Assembly: GCA_021464415.1 (NCBI GenBank) | Contig: CM038465.1 | Span: 82,804,919-82,868,918 of the forward strand | Source: Lonicera japonica | Taxonomy: Eukaryota > Streptophyta > Magnoliopsida > Dipsacales > Caprifoliaceae | Reading direction: 5' to 3' | Length of the DNA stretch: 64,000 nucleotides | Shown here: positions 1 through 12,027 of the stretch, one piece after another | Position numbering within the stretch: position 1 is the first letter of the stretch | Layout: every line of letters begins with the position of its first letter | Notes under the pieces: generated by a model | The model's input: only the letters and a program-made list of their open reading frames with translations | What the model was told of the DNA's origin: nothing | The model's database searches: none | Program-made: the position numbers and the translations under genes

Positions 1-150
1 ATCTTGTTAACCGAATGAAATGAACTGCTTTAAATGGCAGTTGTCTACTTGAAATTCGGAAATTAACTTTATGCCACACAAATATTCTTCCAACACTAAG
101 CATTAAAATAAAAGCTCCTTGTCTCAAATTTGGACAAATTAATGACTTAA

Positions 151-598
151 GACTTCGTTTGATTCAGATATTAAAAAGTGGGATAGGATTATTAATATTA
201 TTTTTTTTATAATATTTTATTTGATTCGCATAAAAAGTGGTATTGTTTATCTAGGATTAAGAAAAATGAACCATGTATTTTCAAAAGTGTCATTACTATT
301 ATAATATTTTCAAAAATGCCACTACTACTACTACTATTATTATTATTATTATTATTATTTTAATTTATTTTTTTTTAAAAAAATTTAATTTTTTTATTTT
401 GTTAGTCCAAAATATAATTCCGTATACGAGTTACAGAACCAAACATGGTATTAACATCAGCATGAGATATCCCAGTATTAATACTGTATGAATCAAACAT
501 AGTATTGGTATTAAATTAATACCAAGATTAATAGTCTAGTACTATTAATACTTGTATTATTAATCCCACTGATCCTAATACCTGAATCAAATGAGGCC
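151..598. mobile_element. MITE with long imperfect terminal inverted repeats
   Basis: The left end GACTTCGTTTGATTCAGATA and the complement of the right end GGCCTCATTTGATTCAGGTA form terminal inverted repeats. TTAA precedes and TAAA follows, which suggests a TTA-type target as in Tourist/PIF-Harbinger elements. The interior is AT-rich, has no coding capacity, and carries a CTA/TTA microsatellite around 320-360. The same CTCGTTTGRTT end appears in the elements at 13135, 20752 and 33951. Superfamily assignment is inferred. Confidence 0.65.
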
Positions 599-1502
599 TA
601 AATCTATTGTGTCCCATGATATATTTGGGAGAATGGAGAGAGTTTATGATTTTGGGTAGTTGAATTCTCGTGGTTTTGCTCACAAGTTTATTGTGGAAGT
701 ATAGTATGTGCAGATTGCTTATTACAAATTTTACGATGGTAATTGAAAGTACAGTATGTGCATTTTTATGGGTTGTCCTTGTTAACTTTAGCGCATTTTG
801 ATTAATATCCACTCACAGTTAATATTTGCTGCTTGCTACAATAGATTTATCACACCCAAGACTAACAAGCTACTGACTTACTGGGCATGCTTGTAGTTGA
901 ATAATGTGATATATCAACATCCAATTAACCTACTATATAATTTTATGGTTAATAACTAAGTTAATGCTATTCACTCTTTCTAGTCTCTTTAAGTTGGTTG
1001 GGGTTTTTAAACCCTGAAATCTGAATGCTTAAATTTTTGTATTTTTTTCAATGGAAAATTAGTCACAGGTCCAGTATTTTTTGAACCAATCTACTCAAGG
1101 ACAAGAAGTTTTGAGCTATTGTTTAAGATCCGATCTTTTGGAATTAGGACGATTTTATGCCTAAAGGACATTTTATTTTTTGATATTTTTAATTATAATT
1201 ATATTATTATTTTCATGTACTTTGTCAATGTTACCCTTCTTATATATTATTTAATATTTCATATTTTCAACATATAAATATTAAGAAGAAAGTAAAAGTA
1301 ATAATGCTAATGCATTAATTGATAATTGCTACTAACTAATTAATATTTCTAATAAATTAATAAATATATGAATTGCAAGCATTATCCCCCATCCCCATCC
1401 CCATCATTAATAATAAGAAATAATGCTATTCATTGACTTCCCCATCCTTATCATTACCCGTTCCTTTATCCCAATCATAAATGTTCCTATATTCAAGAAA
1501 AG
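599..1502. other. AT-rich intergenic DNA, nothing recognised
   Basis: No ORF with protein-like composition on either strand and no TIR pair or RNA gene recognised. A CCCCATCC repeat lies near 1386-1405. Confidence 0.5.
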
Positions 1503-1658
1503 ATGGAGCTACACATCCAACTAAGCTACATCTCATCAGAATCCATACTAATCCTCCTTGTACTTGTAGCCATCATTGCCTACTGCGTTTCTTATATCTT
1601 ATCAATCCTTTTCAACTTCCTGCAATCGGTCGGCATCTCTCATCTCGATTCCAATTAG
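1503..1658 (+). pseudogene. Small ORF resembling the N-terminus of an RHA2-type RING-H2 E3 ligase
   Basis: A 51-residue ORF starts MELHIQLSYISSESILILLV, runs through a hydrophobic helix at about residues 14-42, and ends near the motif LQSVGISHLDSN. RHA2-like RING-H2 ligases begin with a similar pattern: MGLQ.QL..VSS(D/E)SIPLL, then a membrane helix and a leucine-rich segment. No RING cysteine/histidine array (C-x2-C...C-x-H-x2-H-x2-C) was found in the 1 kb downstream in any frame. The best reading is a truncated gene copy; a genuine 51-aa membrane microprotein is the alternative. Recognition is from memory of the family, so confidence is low. Confidence 0.35.
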
Positions 1659-2007
1659 ATCGACGGAACACAAATCTAAAGTAATTGCGTATTTTGTGTG
1701 GGTTTTAGGGCAACTTTTTAGGTTTTGGAGAGTTGGACATGGTGGAGGAGGATTTGAGGGGTTTGTGGGTAATGAATTTTAGAAGCTCCAAAGAGATGAA
1801 TTTTATGACATTCAAGGTATAAAAAGATTGAATGTTTTTCACCTTTTCCTTGTTTTGATTTAATTTTCTAAGAAAATTTATAATTTTAATTTTTCATCTG
1901 TGTAAATATCTTTTCATTTATAATGTCTGATATAATTTTCACCTTAGAGGAAAAATGCCTGTTTGATTTATAATATCTATTGATTTTGTAATGTCTATAT
2001 GTGTTTG

Positions 2008-2130
2008 ATATAATGCATGTTCTTTGTTGTATAAAATGTCTGCTATGCCTGTTCTTTATTGTATAAAATGTCTGTTATAATGTCTATATGCCTGTTCTTT
2101 GTTGTATAAAATGTCTGCGATGCCTATTCT
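2008..2130. repeat. Short degenerate tandem repeat (TGCCTGTTCTTTGTTGTATAA)
   Basis: About three imperfect copies of a segment containing GCCTGTTCTTTRTTGTATAA followed by AATGTCTG. No coding capacity. Confidence 0.6.
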
Positions 2131-2142
2131 TCGTTTATATGC

Positions 2143-2635
2143 CTGCTGCTTCTTCATGTATTTAATTTTGAATTTTTGATGGATTAACTTGCTGTTGTTT
2201 GAATATTTTTGAATGGGTTGACTTATCTTATGCATTTAATGTTTGTCGTGATCATAGATAATTTGAATTTTAGTTTCCGTTTTTTAAGTGTTTGAATTTA
2301 TTATAGCTAGATGCTTCTTCATGTATTTAATTTTGAATTTTTGATGGATTAACTTGTTCTTGTTTGAATATTTTTGAATGAGTTGACTTATCCTATGCAT
2401 TAAATGTTTGTCGTGATTATAGATAATTTGAATTTTAGTTTCCGTTTTTTAAGTGTTTGATTTTATTATAGCTAGATGGCATAATTGGATTAACTTGTTA
2501 TTGTTTGAATATTTTTGAATGGGTTGACTTATCATATGCATTTAATGTTTGTTGTAATTATAGATAATTTGAATTTTAGTTTCCGTTTTTCAAGTGTTTG
2601 AATTTGTTATAGCTAGAGGGCATAAATGGTATTCA
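2143..2635. repeat. Tandem repeat, about 164-bp unit, three copies
   Basis: Three successive copies share the landmarks GGATTAACTTG.T.TTGTTTGAA, GGGTTGACTTATC, ATTTAATGTTTGT and TAGTTTCCGTTTTTTAAGTG. They begin near 2146, 2310 and 2476, and the last lacks part of its start. All frames are stop-rich, so this is non-coding. Copies are nearly identical, which suggests recent amplification. Confidence 0.75.
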
Positions 2636-3671
2636 TCCTATATTTTTATCTAATTTATTTTGTTATATAATTTAAAAAAGTTTTGTCCTAAAATCAAAAT
2701 GTCGTCCTTTGATAAAAGTTTTGGCCTTCAAACAATTGGCCAAAAATATGCGTCCTTGAGTAGATAGAGAAATGAACTATTGGTCTTATAACTAAAAGCC
2801 CCTTTTTTCAACACGCTAACTTAAAGCAAGTGTTGTGCTATTTTCACCCCCATAAGTATTTTGATATCACTCTATTACCGCTCTTACTAACTCCTTTTTT
2901 ACTGATCTACATTTCCACTACATCCTTTATGACTCCAACATAGATTAAGGATTAACTGTAATTAATCATTAATTCTTACTCCTCCTGTTCCTTTCCTCCT
3001 CCTTAACAATGGTTTCTAAATTATGTGTTCATCTACAATTTTGAAGTCCTGCAAGAATTTTTTGAAATGTCAGGGATGAATAACATATGGCAAGAAATTG
3101 AATATAATAGAACATGAACGCACAACTCATTGTATACATGTATGTGTGTGTGATATGCACATATATAAACCATGGATCGATTTAAATATAAAAAATAATG
3201 AACAAAGTACAAAAAAGCATTGAAGCAACTTTACTCGGTGCCTCTCAGACGAGTTTGTTGTAACAAACTTGTTGACAGGGAGCTGAGTATAGGTAGACAT
3301 GAACTTAGTGCTTAGGCTTGTAACTCGCTTAATGTCAAGTGAGTATGTGCCTTTAGATTAAGCCCATGAGCATTGATTGAGATCGAGCTAGAGCGTTGAT
3401 AAAATGCATTTACTTGATGTGATTAACCGAGTATGTCCATACATACTCGATTGTGAGGTGCACTCGTGCAGTTGCATAAATGTAGAAGAAAGAAGAAAAA
3501 TAACACATATATGGAAGAACTTTTGGTTACCATTGTTTTATAAATATAAGATTTTGCCATCCCATTGACCCATTCCCAATACTAGTCTTCAAATATTGGA
3601 CTAAGTTTTATTTATAAAGTAAAGTAGTTAATTTTAATTTATATAAACCTAAAATTTGTTTATGATAGCTT
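2636..3671. other. Intergenic, nothing recognised
   Basis: No gene-like ORF. Around 2835-2870 there is a GTTGTGCTATTTTCACCCCCATAAG fragment similar to the ends of the element at 36934, probably a remnant. Confidence 0.4.
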
Positions 3672-4033
3672 TGGGCGTGTTTGGTTAGAGTTTCTAAACA
3701 AAATTTTTAAAATCTCAACTTAAAATCAACTTTACTTTTATATTTCTTAAAATTTATTTTACTATTACTTTCTCTCTCTAAATTTTTTTTAAAACACCAT
3801 AACTTTAAATTTAAAAATCAAAATTAGATAAAAAAACATATATTTGAAACATACTCATCGAGATCTATAAAATAAAATTCATTGTGACTACTTTTTTAAA
3901 TTTTTTTATGAGATTTTTTAGTTGGTTAAAAAAAACTCAAACAAAAATCAAATTTACTTTTTAACATACTTCCAAATTCTACCAAACACTATATTTAAAA
4001 AACTCAACTCAAAACATTAACCAAACATCACCT
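3672..4033. mobile_element. MITE, about 360 bp
   Basis: Left end GGGCGTGTTTGGTTAGAGTTT pairs with the complement of the right end, AGGTGATGTTTGGTTAATGTTT. Interior AT-rich and non-coding. No clear target-site duplication. Confidence 0.5.
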
Positions 4034-4575
4034 TTGTGTTCCTGATACATTTGAATTCTAAATCTAAAAACTAGGGTGCGTTTTACTATAGTAGAGGAGA
4101 AGGCAGATCAAAAAGCAGAAGAAAATAAGAAGACAGATTGATTGATGTTACTGAAACACAAAATTTGATTGAGTTGTGGAATAATTGAGTAATTAGTTAG
4201 GTGAAAGTAATTAATTGAGTGATGTAAAAATAAGAGTTGACATCGTTTTTTCTTAGTAGCAATAGTACCAAGCGTCCTAGCAGGAAAATAATACCACCCT
4301 AAAACAACCAACTTTAGTACCTTATTTAAAATAAAAATAAAAATAAAATACTTTTCTTTTGTTTACACGTTTACAGCGTCCAACGTCTCTAGTCTCAACA
4401 TGCGTTTTGCGTTGCACGATTAACCATAGGTAGTTCCCAATGTAACCATGGTTAAAGTTTACACCTATATGGCTATATGTACCCACCTCACCGCCTTCAC
4501 CTCCCGCCACCTTTTTCATTTGTTCCCATTCTCTGCAAAATTACACTTTCAAACCAAGTTACCTCAATCAAACTC

Positions 4576-4601
4576 CTCTCTCTCTCTCTCTCTCTCTCTC
4601 T
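4576..4601 (+). repeat. (TC)n tract in the predicted ASY1 leader
   Basis: A run of about 13 TC dinucleotides lies 32 bases upstream of the ASY1 start codon. Pyrimidine patches near the transcription start or in the 5' leader are common in plant genes. Being polymorphic in length, it is a natural marker. Confidence 0.8.
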
Positions 4602-4632
4602 GCAACTTTCAGTTTCTCAGCAATCTGAAAGC

Positions 4633-7600
4633 ATGGTGAGCAGATAAATATCTTCCAACTGTTTGCTCTAATATATCTTCGTCTATCAATTTTTTTCTCA
4701 CCTACTGAGATCTCACTGTAATTCTCTGGATTTCCAGGTCGTGGCGCAAAAACTGAAGGAATCTGAGATCACTGAGCAAGACTCTCTCCTACTAGTAATT
4801 ACTCATCTGCTTTTCACTCGTCTGATTAACCTTTTATTTTGGTCCAGTAATGATTATATTAACAGATGAACGCTTCAGTTTCTCAAAAAAAAAAAAAAAA
4901 AAAGGATCTGCTGGGAATTCGGTCAAGTTTTCCTGCTTAAACTAATTGAGATCATTCAATACTCTGTTTAAATTAAATTAGGTCTAAAACATGTTTTCTC
5001 TCGCAATTACACCGACATCATATGTAGTTCAGCGTTGGAGACTTCGGATGTACGACTGTGATTTCGGTTTGAAAAATGTCAGTATTTAGTTATTCTATGA
5101 AATGTTAGAGCCGATATAGTGGTCGTTGTTGTTATTACGTAGTTCACGATGATGCATCCTTAAGCTGAACTTCTGTAAGCTCCGATTAACAACTAATAGA
5201 AGTTACTGTAGCTGAATGTTGGAGTACATTGCGGAAAACGTATCTGTACTGTTTTCTCCATATTCTATTTTTGTATGTTAATTTCGTGTTTCATGCAATT
5301 CCAGTCTGAATTGTACTAGAATACACTACTACAATTATGATAATCGGAATTCAGAATTTTTAAATTTGCTAATTCGTTTGGGCTGATTACAAGTGCACTT
5401 TGGTTTCACCTAAACCAGACGAGGAACCTACTACGCATTGCTATATTCAATATTAGTTACATCAGAGGCCTTTTCCCTGAGAAGTATTTCAATGATAAGT
5501 CAGTTCCAGCCCTAGGTAAGCTTGTTCTGATAAATAATCAACTCAGAAGTTTAAATCGCAGCTTCTGAGTTATTTTTTACCATTACATCCTATACAGAGA
5601 TGAAGATAAAAAAGCTTATGCCAATGGATGCTGAATCACGGAGACTGATTGATTGGATGGAGAAAGGTATGCTAGTTAATTGATCTATTGAGCAGAAGAC
5701 TTGAAGCTTTCCTTTCTAACACATTTTTCTCTATTTTTGTAGGTGTTTATGACGCTTTGCAGAAGAAATACCTGAAAACACTTCTGTTCTGTGTATGTGA
5801 AGCAATAGAAGGTCCAATGATTGAGGAATATGCCTGTAAGATCTCGAGAAAATCTGGTCATCTTTTGAAGAATCAGTAAACGGAATTGTCAGCTTTTGTC
5901 ACACTTGCGATCTGATACACTTGCTTGGAATAAAAAAGATAGACTGCATTAAGAGAATAACCAGATATTGTCAAACCTGAAATAATATGATCATTCGCTT
6001 GTGTGTTTGTGTCATATAACTGGAAACGGTTTACATTAGCTCCTGAATCATTAAAGCAGTAATGACTTATGGTGTTGCACATGTTGGTTCAGTATAGAGT
6101 GGTTGTTGGGGAAAAACTAAACGAACTAAGGGTAAATGACTATGCCTTATTATTATAGAAATGGCAGCTCAAGCCTATCTATGCTCTGGTTGATTTTTTC
6201 TTAAATTTTCTTTGGGAAAATAATAGTGCATTAAAAGTATATCAAGATTATTCCTTCCATGCAGTTTCTTTCAGTTACTCAAGTTCTGACAGTCAAGAGG
6301 TTTCGATGAATGTCAATCGTACTGGAAACAAGAAGCAGGGGGGGACATTCAAGTGTAACTCAATGACAGAAATTACTCCCAATCAGATGAGGTATCTCTA
6401 TCTTGTTAAATTGGTCCTTTTCTGATTCAGTCTAACATTGGTGTTGCTTTGAAATATAGCATTATCTTGTTTTTGTCATAAAAATGCTGATATCCAGGAG
6501 TTCAGCTTGTAAACTGGTTCGTACATTGATTCAATTGATGAGAACCCTCGATAAAATGCCGGAAGAGGTAACGTTTGTAAAGACTAAGAGTTGTTAGAAA
6601 TGTCACGAGTTTAACACGTTCAAGTCATTGCTTGACTACAAGATATTTCATTATTGTTTCAGCGCACTATATTGATGAAGCTGCTCTATTATGATGATGT
6701 TACGGTATGCTCCTTTACTTTAACTAGGTTTCAACTACCTTTTTCAGGTGTTGGTGCTGTTTTAAATTTATAAGTTGGATATATCGACGAGGCACAGGAA
6801 ATTCTAGTGGACTCTCACTTTTAGCTACTTAAGAGGCTCAGGAAATGAAAAATGCAACTTATTCTAGTACGCGGACATAAACTTCCAACCTTTGTTACTT
6901 GGGCAGTTCTTTTCTGTCCATTATATATCCAAAGGCAACAGAAACTGAAATTTCAGTAATTTTTTCTGACAATTATTTCCTTTTTGAACCATAGCACTTC
7001 TGAAAGGGGAAAGCTTACAAAGTTACACTCATCTGAATATTTGCGAGTGTTTGTAAATTTTATTCTCATCAGTGCAAAAATACATGAAAGATCATTTTTT
7101 CCCCTTTAATAAAGAGCCTGTGATAACGTACTTCATGATCTTGCAGCCTGTTGACTATGAGCCTCCATTTTTCAGAGGCTGCTCAGAAGAAGCAGCTCAT
7201 AATCCGTGGACAAAAGATCCTTTGAAAATGGAGGTTGGCAACGTCAACAGCAAGCATTTTGTACTAGCTCTCAAGGTAAAATGTCGAGTGCAGGTATATC
7301 TATATAGTTAGATACACGGTTCAAATTGTTCAGATGTTGATAATTTTATTATTACCACTCACTTTTGCAGGTTAAAAGTGTGCTTGATCCTTGTGAGGAT
7401 GAAAATGATGACATTCATAATGATGATGTGAGCTTGGGAGCTGATTCTGTCCAAAGAGATGATGATACCGAGTCTGACAGTGAGGTGAAGTGTCCATATT
7501 GTTTCTGTTTTGTCTTCTCCCCAGCTTTAATTAAGCTTAGCTGCTGAAAACTCTGTGATGATACATTACATAAAGACATGTCATATTTTGTATCTCATTT

Positions 7601-9966
7601 CAGGTTAGCCAGTCAGAAGATGATCATTACATAGTCGCACCAGTAGGTAAACTCTTGTCTCTCTGTTCTTCAATGTCTATCAGTTGCAATATTTTCTGAA
7701 ATTCGACTTTCAAACTATCAATCGTTCTCTTGGCAGACAAACCTCGGGCTAATGAAGATATTGCCATGGTTGATGAAGGTACCTTGTTCAGTCTTGAACA
7801 AAAATATAAAGGAATCTGATAACAAACTCATGAAACAGTAACTGAGGTCCACTTCCAATGTTCAGATAATACACAGGATCCAGCTGAAGATGAACAACAA
7901 TTAGGCCGAATAAAGGACTGGATTAGTTCTTATCACCTTGGCACTGTGGAGGTCACTGATGTTCTCTCAAATTTCCCCGACATCTCAGTGGTGAATTCTT
8001 TTACTTAACTCGGTTAAGTTGATCTAAATGAGCGTTTTTTTCTATTGGTTATTTAGAGTAACCTTGATTCCCCAATCTCTAAATCTTAGGTTTTTGATAT
8101 CGATTTCAATTGTTAATGATTGCAGGTTTTGACTGAAGGTAGATCGTGGACGCGATATGTTGAAGTTTGAAGATGCAGCCTATGACTGCAACTTTAACCC
8201 ACGTTTTTATTTAATCAATTTAAACTTTTTATTGTCTGGCTTGCAGAAATTATGGAGAAGCTTGTCAAGGAAGGTATTCTATCCAAAACTGGAACAGACA
8301 GTTTCATAATCAAGAAGAATAAGGTTCTTATGTTCTTTCTCTTGTTGATCTACTGGTCTCCATGTGTCATCACTCATCATCATTGGCTGATTCTCGTTTT
8401 GTTTGCAACAAAATCATGTCACTAGAAATCTGACTATGAATTCGATGATGTGAAAGAAGAAATGAATGGCTATGTTGTTCCAAATGGAAACAAAGCTCAG
8501 CAAAACATGGGTGAGGATCACATGTACATGAAGGTGAGTTTACATTAATATGCAATGGGATGAGTTTCAACAAAATCTAATCAAATTAGTTTGAATAAAT
8601 AATTAAATATGCAATCAATTTCATTTTCTTGACAACATGTCAGATCAAACTACTAACGTTGAATGACTTGTCAACTTTGGAATTAACTCGTTTAAGAAAG
8701 ATTTTATGACGAGTGACGTAAAGAAAGTGACAATAGAGGGTTATGAGAGGATAAATATTATCGGGTTTTTTGTATGGATGGTGAACAAGAATCCTGGTAA
8801 TATAGCTTAGGTTTATGATGTTAAAATTGCAGGCATTGTATCACGCTCTTCCCATGACCTACATAACTGTATCTAAGCTTCAGAACAAGCTTGGAGGAGA
8901 AGCCAACCTGACTACTGCGCGCAAACTAATTGATAAAATGACAGAAGAGGGGTTTCTTGAAGTCAAGAGCAACCGTAGATTAGGTATATGTGGTCAAGTC
9001 ACTTTTCTCTTTTGTTAACTTTGGGAGAGTAAAAACGGTTCACATATTACCATCTGAATTATTTTTACAGGTAAGCGTGTGATCCATTCTGATCTAACAG
9101 AGAAAAAACTGAATGAAGTCAAGAAAGCCTTGGACATGGACGCTATGGTGAGAATCATAATTATTTTTGGTGCATAATTGGTATATATCTTAAAAAATTT
9201 CTTTTAGGATCTTTTAAAACTCAATCAACTTGAACAGGATGTAGATGTTAATGAACCACATGACAAGCCTAACCATCAAGAATTCCAGACCACAGGTATC
9301 TGATCAAATTACTTCTACATGACTGCTTCGACTTCTATAAGTTGAAACTGAGATGTTGTGACAACCAGGGAGCAACCGTAGGGACGTGTCCACGTATGGC
9401 GTCCTTCATTCCATCGGGTCGGATCTCACACGCATGAGAGGCAGATCTAATACCTACCTGAATGGCTCAATTAGGAGTGACCAGACCATTTCAAAGACAA
9501 GGGAGCATGGAAGCACCCCCACAAGCAGGGCTGAGGTTTGTTTATTCGAGAAGTGCTCCCCTTTCACTATTACAACGAACGATTCACTTCACTGAAAGTA
9601 GTCTGACCTAAAGCTCAATGCCGTAATTATGCAGCCAGTAGCTTCAAGGGAGAGTTTTGCGCATGGTATTGAGCATGGTAGAGATAATGGAAATGGCAAC
9701 CACTGTGATGAGTTTGACGCAGTCATCTGTAGCAGGTCTACTCAAGACAAGCGTTCAAGGAAAGCAAGCATGGTATGCTTTAAACTTTCCACCATATCTT
9801 TGACTTAAAATTTGTACTTTGCTGCATATAAAGTCAAGAAGGGATGATTAAAATGGTAATATTGAAAAGTACTGAAACAATGACTTTTTTTTTTTTTTTT
9901 GGTTTATTACAGGTTAAGGAGCCTATCCTTCAGTACATGAAGCGTCAGAAACCTCAAGTTCCCTGA
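4633..9966 (+). CDS. ASY1: Meiosis-specific HORMA-domain axis protein ASY1 (22 exons)
   Basis: ASY1 (plant HOP1 homologue) coats meiotic chromosome axes and promotes crossing-over and synapsis. Predicted exons: 4633-4635, 4738-4794, 5419-5515, 5598-5666, 5743-5835, 6265-6391, 6498-6567, 6663-6704, 7147-7275, 7371-7484, 7604-7646, 7737-7778, 7866-7990, 8126-8138, 8247-8323, 8426-8533, 8833-8983, 9071-9147, 9238-9295, 9369-9535, 9635-9772, 9913-9966. They sum to 1854 nt, in phase throughout, giving 617 aa (Arabidopsis 596). The HORMA domain (about 10-229) carries motifs such as [20 protein letters not shown] and [16 protein letters not shown]. An acidic linker (about 230-300) and a winged-helix-like segment ([20 protein letters not shown]) follow. 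The C-terminus ([12 protein letters not shown]) resembles the closure motif that HORMA domains bind. The frame is intact. The start ATG is a three-base coding exon; the unspliced frame stops five codons later. Confidence 0.95.
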
Positions 9967-10294
9967 AAGCCCTGAGATGATTTGTCTTAATGTTTCTTGG
10001 GTTCCCTTTGCTCTTGTGCTAGTTGAATATGCAAATTTTGTTTTTAGGTCATTCACTGAGATCCTTAGAGAACATATTACAATCTTCGTAGTTATTAGAT
10101 TCCTTCTGTTAATCATGTTAATTGAACCAGTAGTATTTTCTCCTCTTCTCGCTTGTGCCAACATAATGGATGACTGTATTATTTGTTGGGGCACTGCAAT
10201 TTTTGTTTACAACTTGTTTTGCCCAAGCTTTTGCACTTACGTTAGGCGGATGAAAATGATGAGCATATTTATAGTTTTATCATATATGTATTAG
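9967..10294 (+). other. ASY1 3' UTR and downstream flank
   Basis: AT-rich DNA after the stop codon. ORFs here overlap on both strands, are hydrophobic or low-complexity, and look like chance readings of a 3' UTR. Confidence 0.5.
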
Positions 10295-12027
10295 CAGTGG
10301 CGGAACTGCTAATCAGAAATTTAATCAAGGGAAGCGAAATTTAAAGTACATACAAATATATTTAAATATTTAAAGTTATAAAATTTTAATGCAAGCACAA
10401 TATGATTAATAGTAATACTTGACTACTAAAACTCTTGGTATTAGTTGTTTGGTAGAGTTTTTAGAAGTTTAATTTAAAATTCAATTTGATTTGTATACAC
10501 TACACTATTTTTAAAATTTTGCAAAAATATAAATTTTGTTTTTTATTCATTTTTTAAAGTTTTTCTAAAATACAAAAGAAAAAGTGAACAAAAAATATTC
10601 TTTTTACTTGAGTGAAGTTTTTTAAAATTGGTGAATCAAACACAATTTTTTTTTAAAAAGACACCCTAAATATTTTTTAAAAATCTAACCAAAAATCACA
10701 TGTCTACAAATTACAACAATGTTCTATGGGATTTCATATTTTGTTCATCAAATCTCTTCATCTTTATCAAGAATCTGTCCATTAATATTGTTTTCAATAA
10801 AATAGAAAAAATAATTAATTAACTCTCTTCCTATTTAGGGAAAATTAAAATTAGGGATTTAGATTTAAATCACCTAATATTACGAAATTAATCAAGAAAA
10901 AGACCTAATATTGAGCGATCATTAGCAATTCTTCAATTAATCTAACATAGATCTAATATTATACAATTAATCAATTATTCAAGAAATATACCTAATATTA
11001 TGAAATTAATCAAGAAGTAAATATAATATTGAGCAAATAGCATTCACTAGCAATTCTTCAATTAATCTAACACATTATGCAATTAAACAAGAACATAACT
11101 AATATTATGCAATTAATTAAAAATATACTTAATATTAAAAAGAAGATCTAAGGGTGTGTTTGATTGGCTTTTTTTTTTCTAGACAATTCAATTCCCACTT
11201 TTAACTCACACATGTGCATTTTCAAGGCAATTGAGGAAAATGTTTTCTTTGGGGGAGGTGGTTTTTTGTTTTCCATGCTTGGGCATGGTTCACGAGATAA
11301 GGTTTTTACCATTTTCTACATTAAAAATGCCATAACTTAAAATATAAAATTCAAAATAATATAAAAATTTATTATTTAAAATATACTAATCAAGATCAAT
11401 TAAACAAGATCCATCATGATTATATAATTATGTAAATAAAAAATACTAATAATTTTTTCTACATTAAAAATGCCATAATACAACTAATATTTTTCAGGTA
11501 GAAAATTAAGGCAATCAAACACACTACACTACATTTTCCATGCAACTCAATTCTAGGCAATTCAATTGAAGGTAACTTATTTTCTTTCCATACAAATTTC
11601 ACGCTTGTAATCAAACGCACCCTAATATTAATCAAGAGGAATTAATACCGTGTGTGGGTAGTGGGCAAGGCATTGCCATGATGGATTGTGGCTATGGACG
11701 GTAGACTATGGGCAGGGGCAGCGGATGGACTCGTGAGAGAGAGCTAGAGAAGTGAAAGGAGGAGAACGAATAAACAGACAGTGGACTGAGAGAAAGAACT
11801 AAGAAAAGAGGAAAAATAGTTGTGTATGACTGTGAGCTGCTAATGAACTAAAGTTTCACTTCGCCCCTAAAGTTTAAACTCTTACACTTAGGCACCCTGA
11901 AATTTTAGGTTGTACACATAGGTCCTTAAATATATATATATATATATATTAAAAGTACCCTAAAGGTAGTTAAAAAAAAATTCAAATCCAAGGAGGAGCA
12001 ATTGCCTCCAACTTCCGTCCGCCCCTG
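10295..12027. mobile_element. hAT-like non-autonomous element with a nested MITE
   Basis: The left end CAGTGGCGGAACT and the right end CCGTCCGCCCCTG are the typical CAGTGGCGGA...TCCGCCCCTG termini of many plant hAT elements. Flanks TGTATTAG and TGTATGAT are consistent with a decayed 8-bp target duplication. No transposase ORF was found. The interior includes AATATTA/CTAATATTA repeats (10870-11140), the MITE at 11157-11623 and an (AT)n tract near 11930. Confidence 0.6.
11157..11623. mobile_element. MITE nested in the hAT-like element
   Basis: Left end GGGTGTGTTTGATTGGC and the complement of the right end GGGTGCGTTTGATTAC form TIRs. The flanks read TCTAA and TAATA, giving a TA/TAA-type target. 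Two internal copies of TTCTACATTAAAAATGCCATAA (about 11315 and 11460) give it an internal repeat. Non-coding. Confidence 0.6.
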
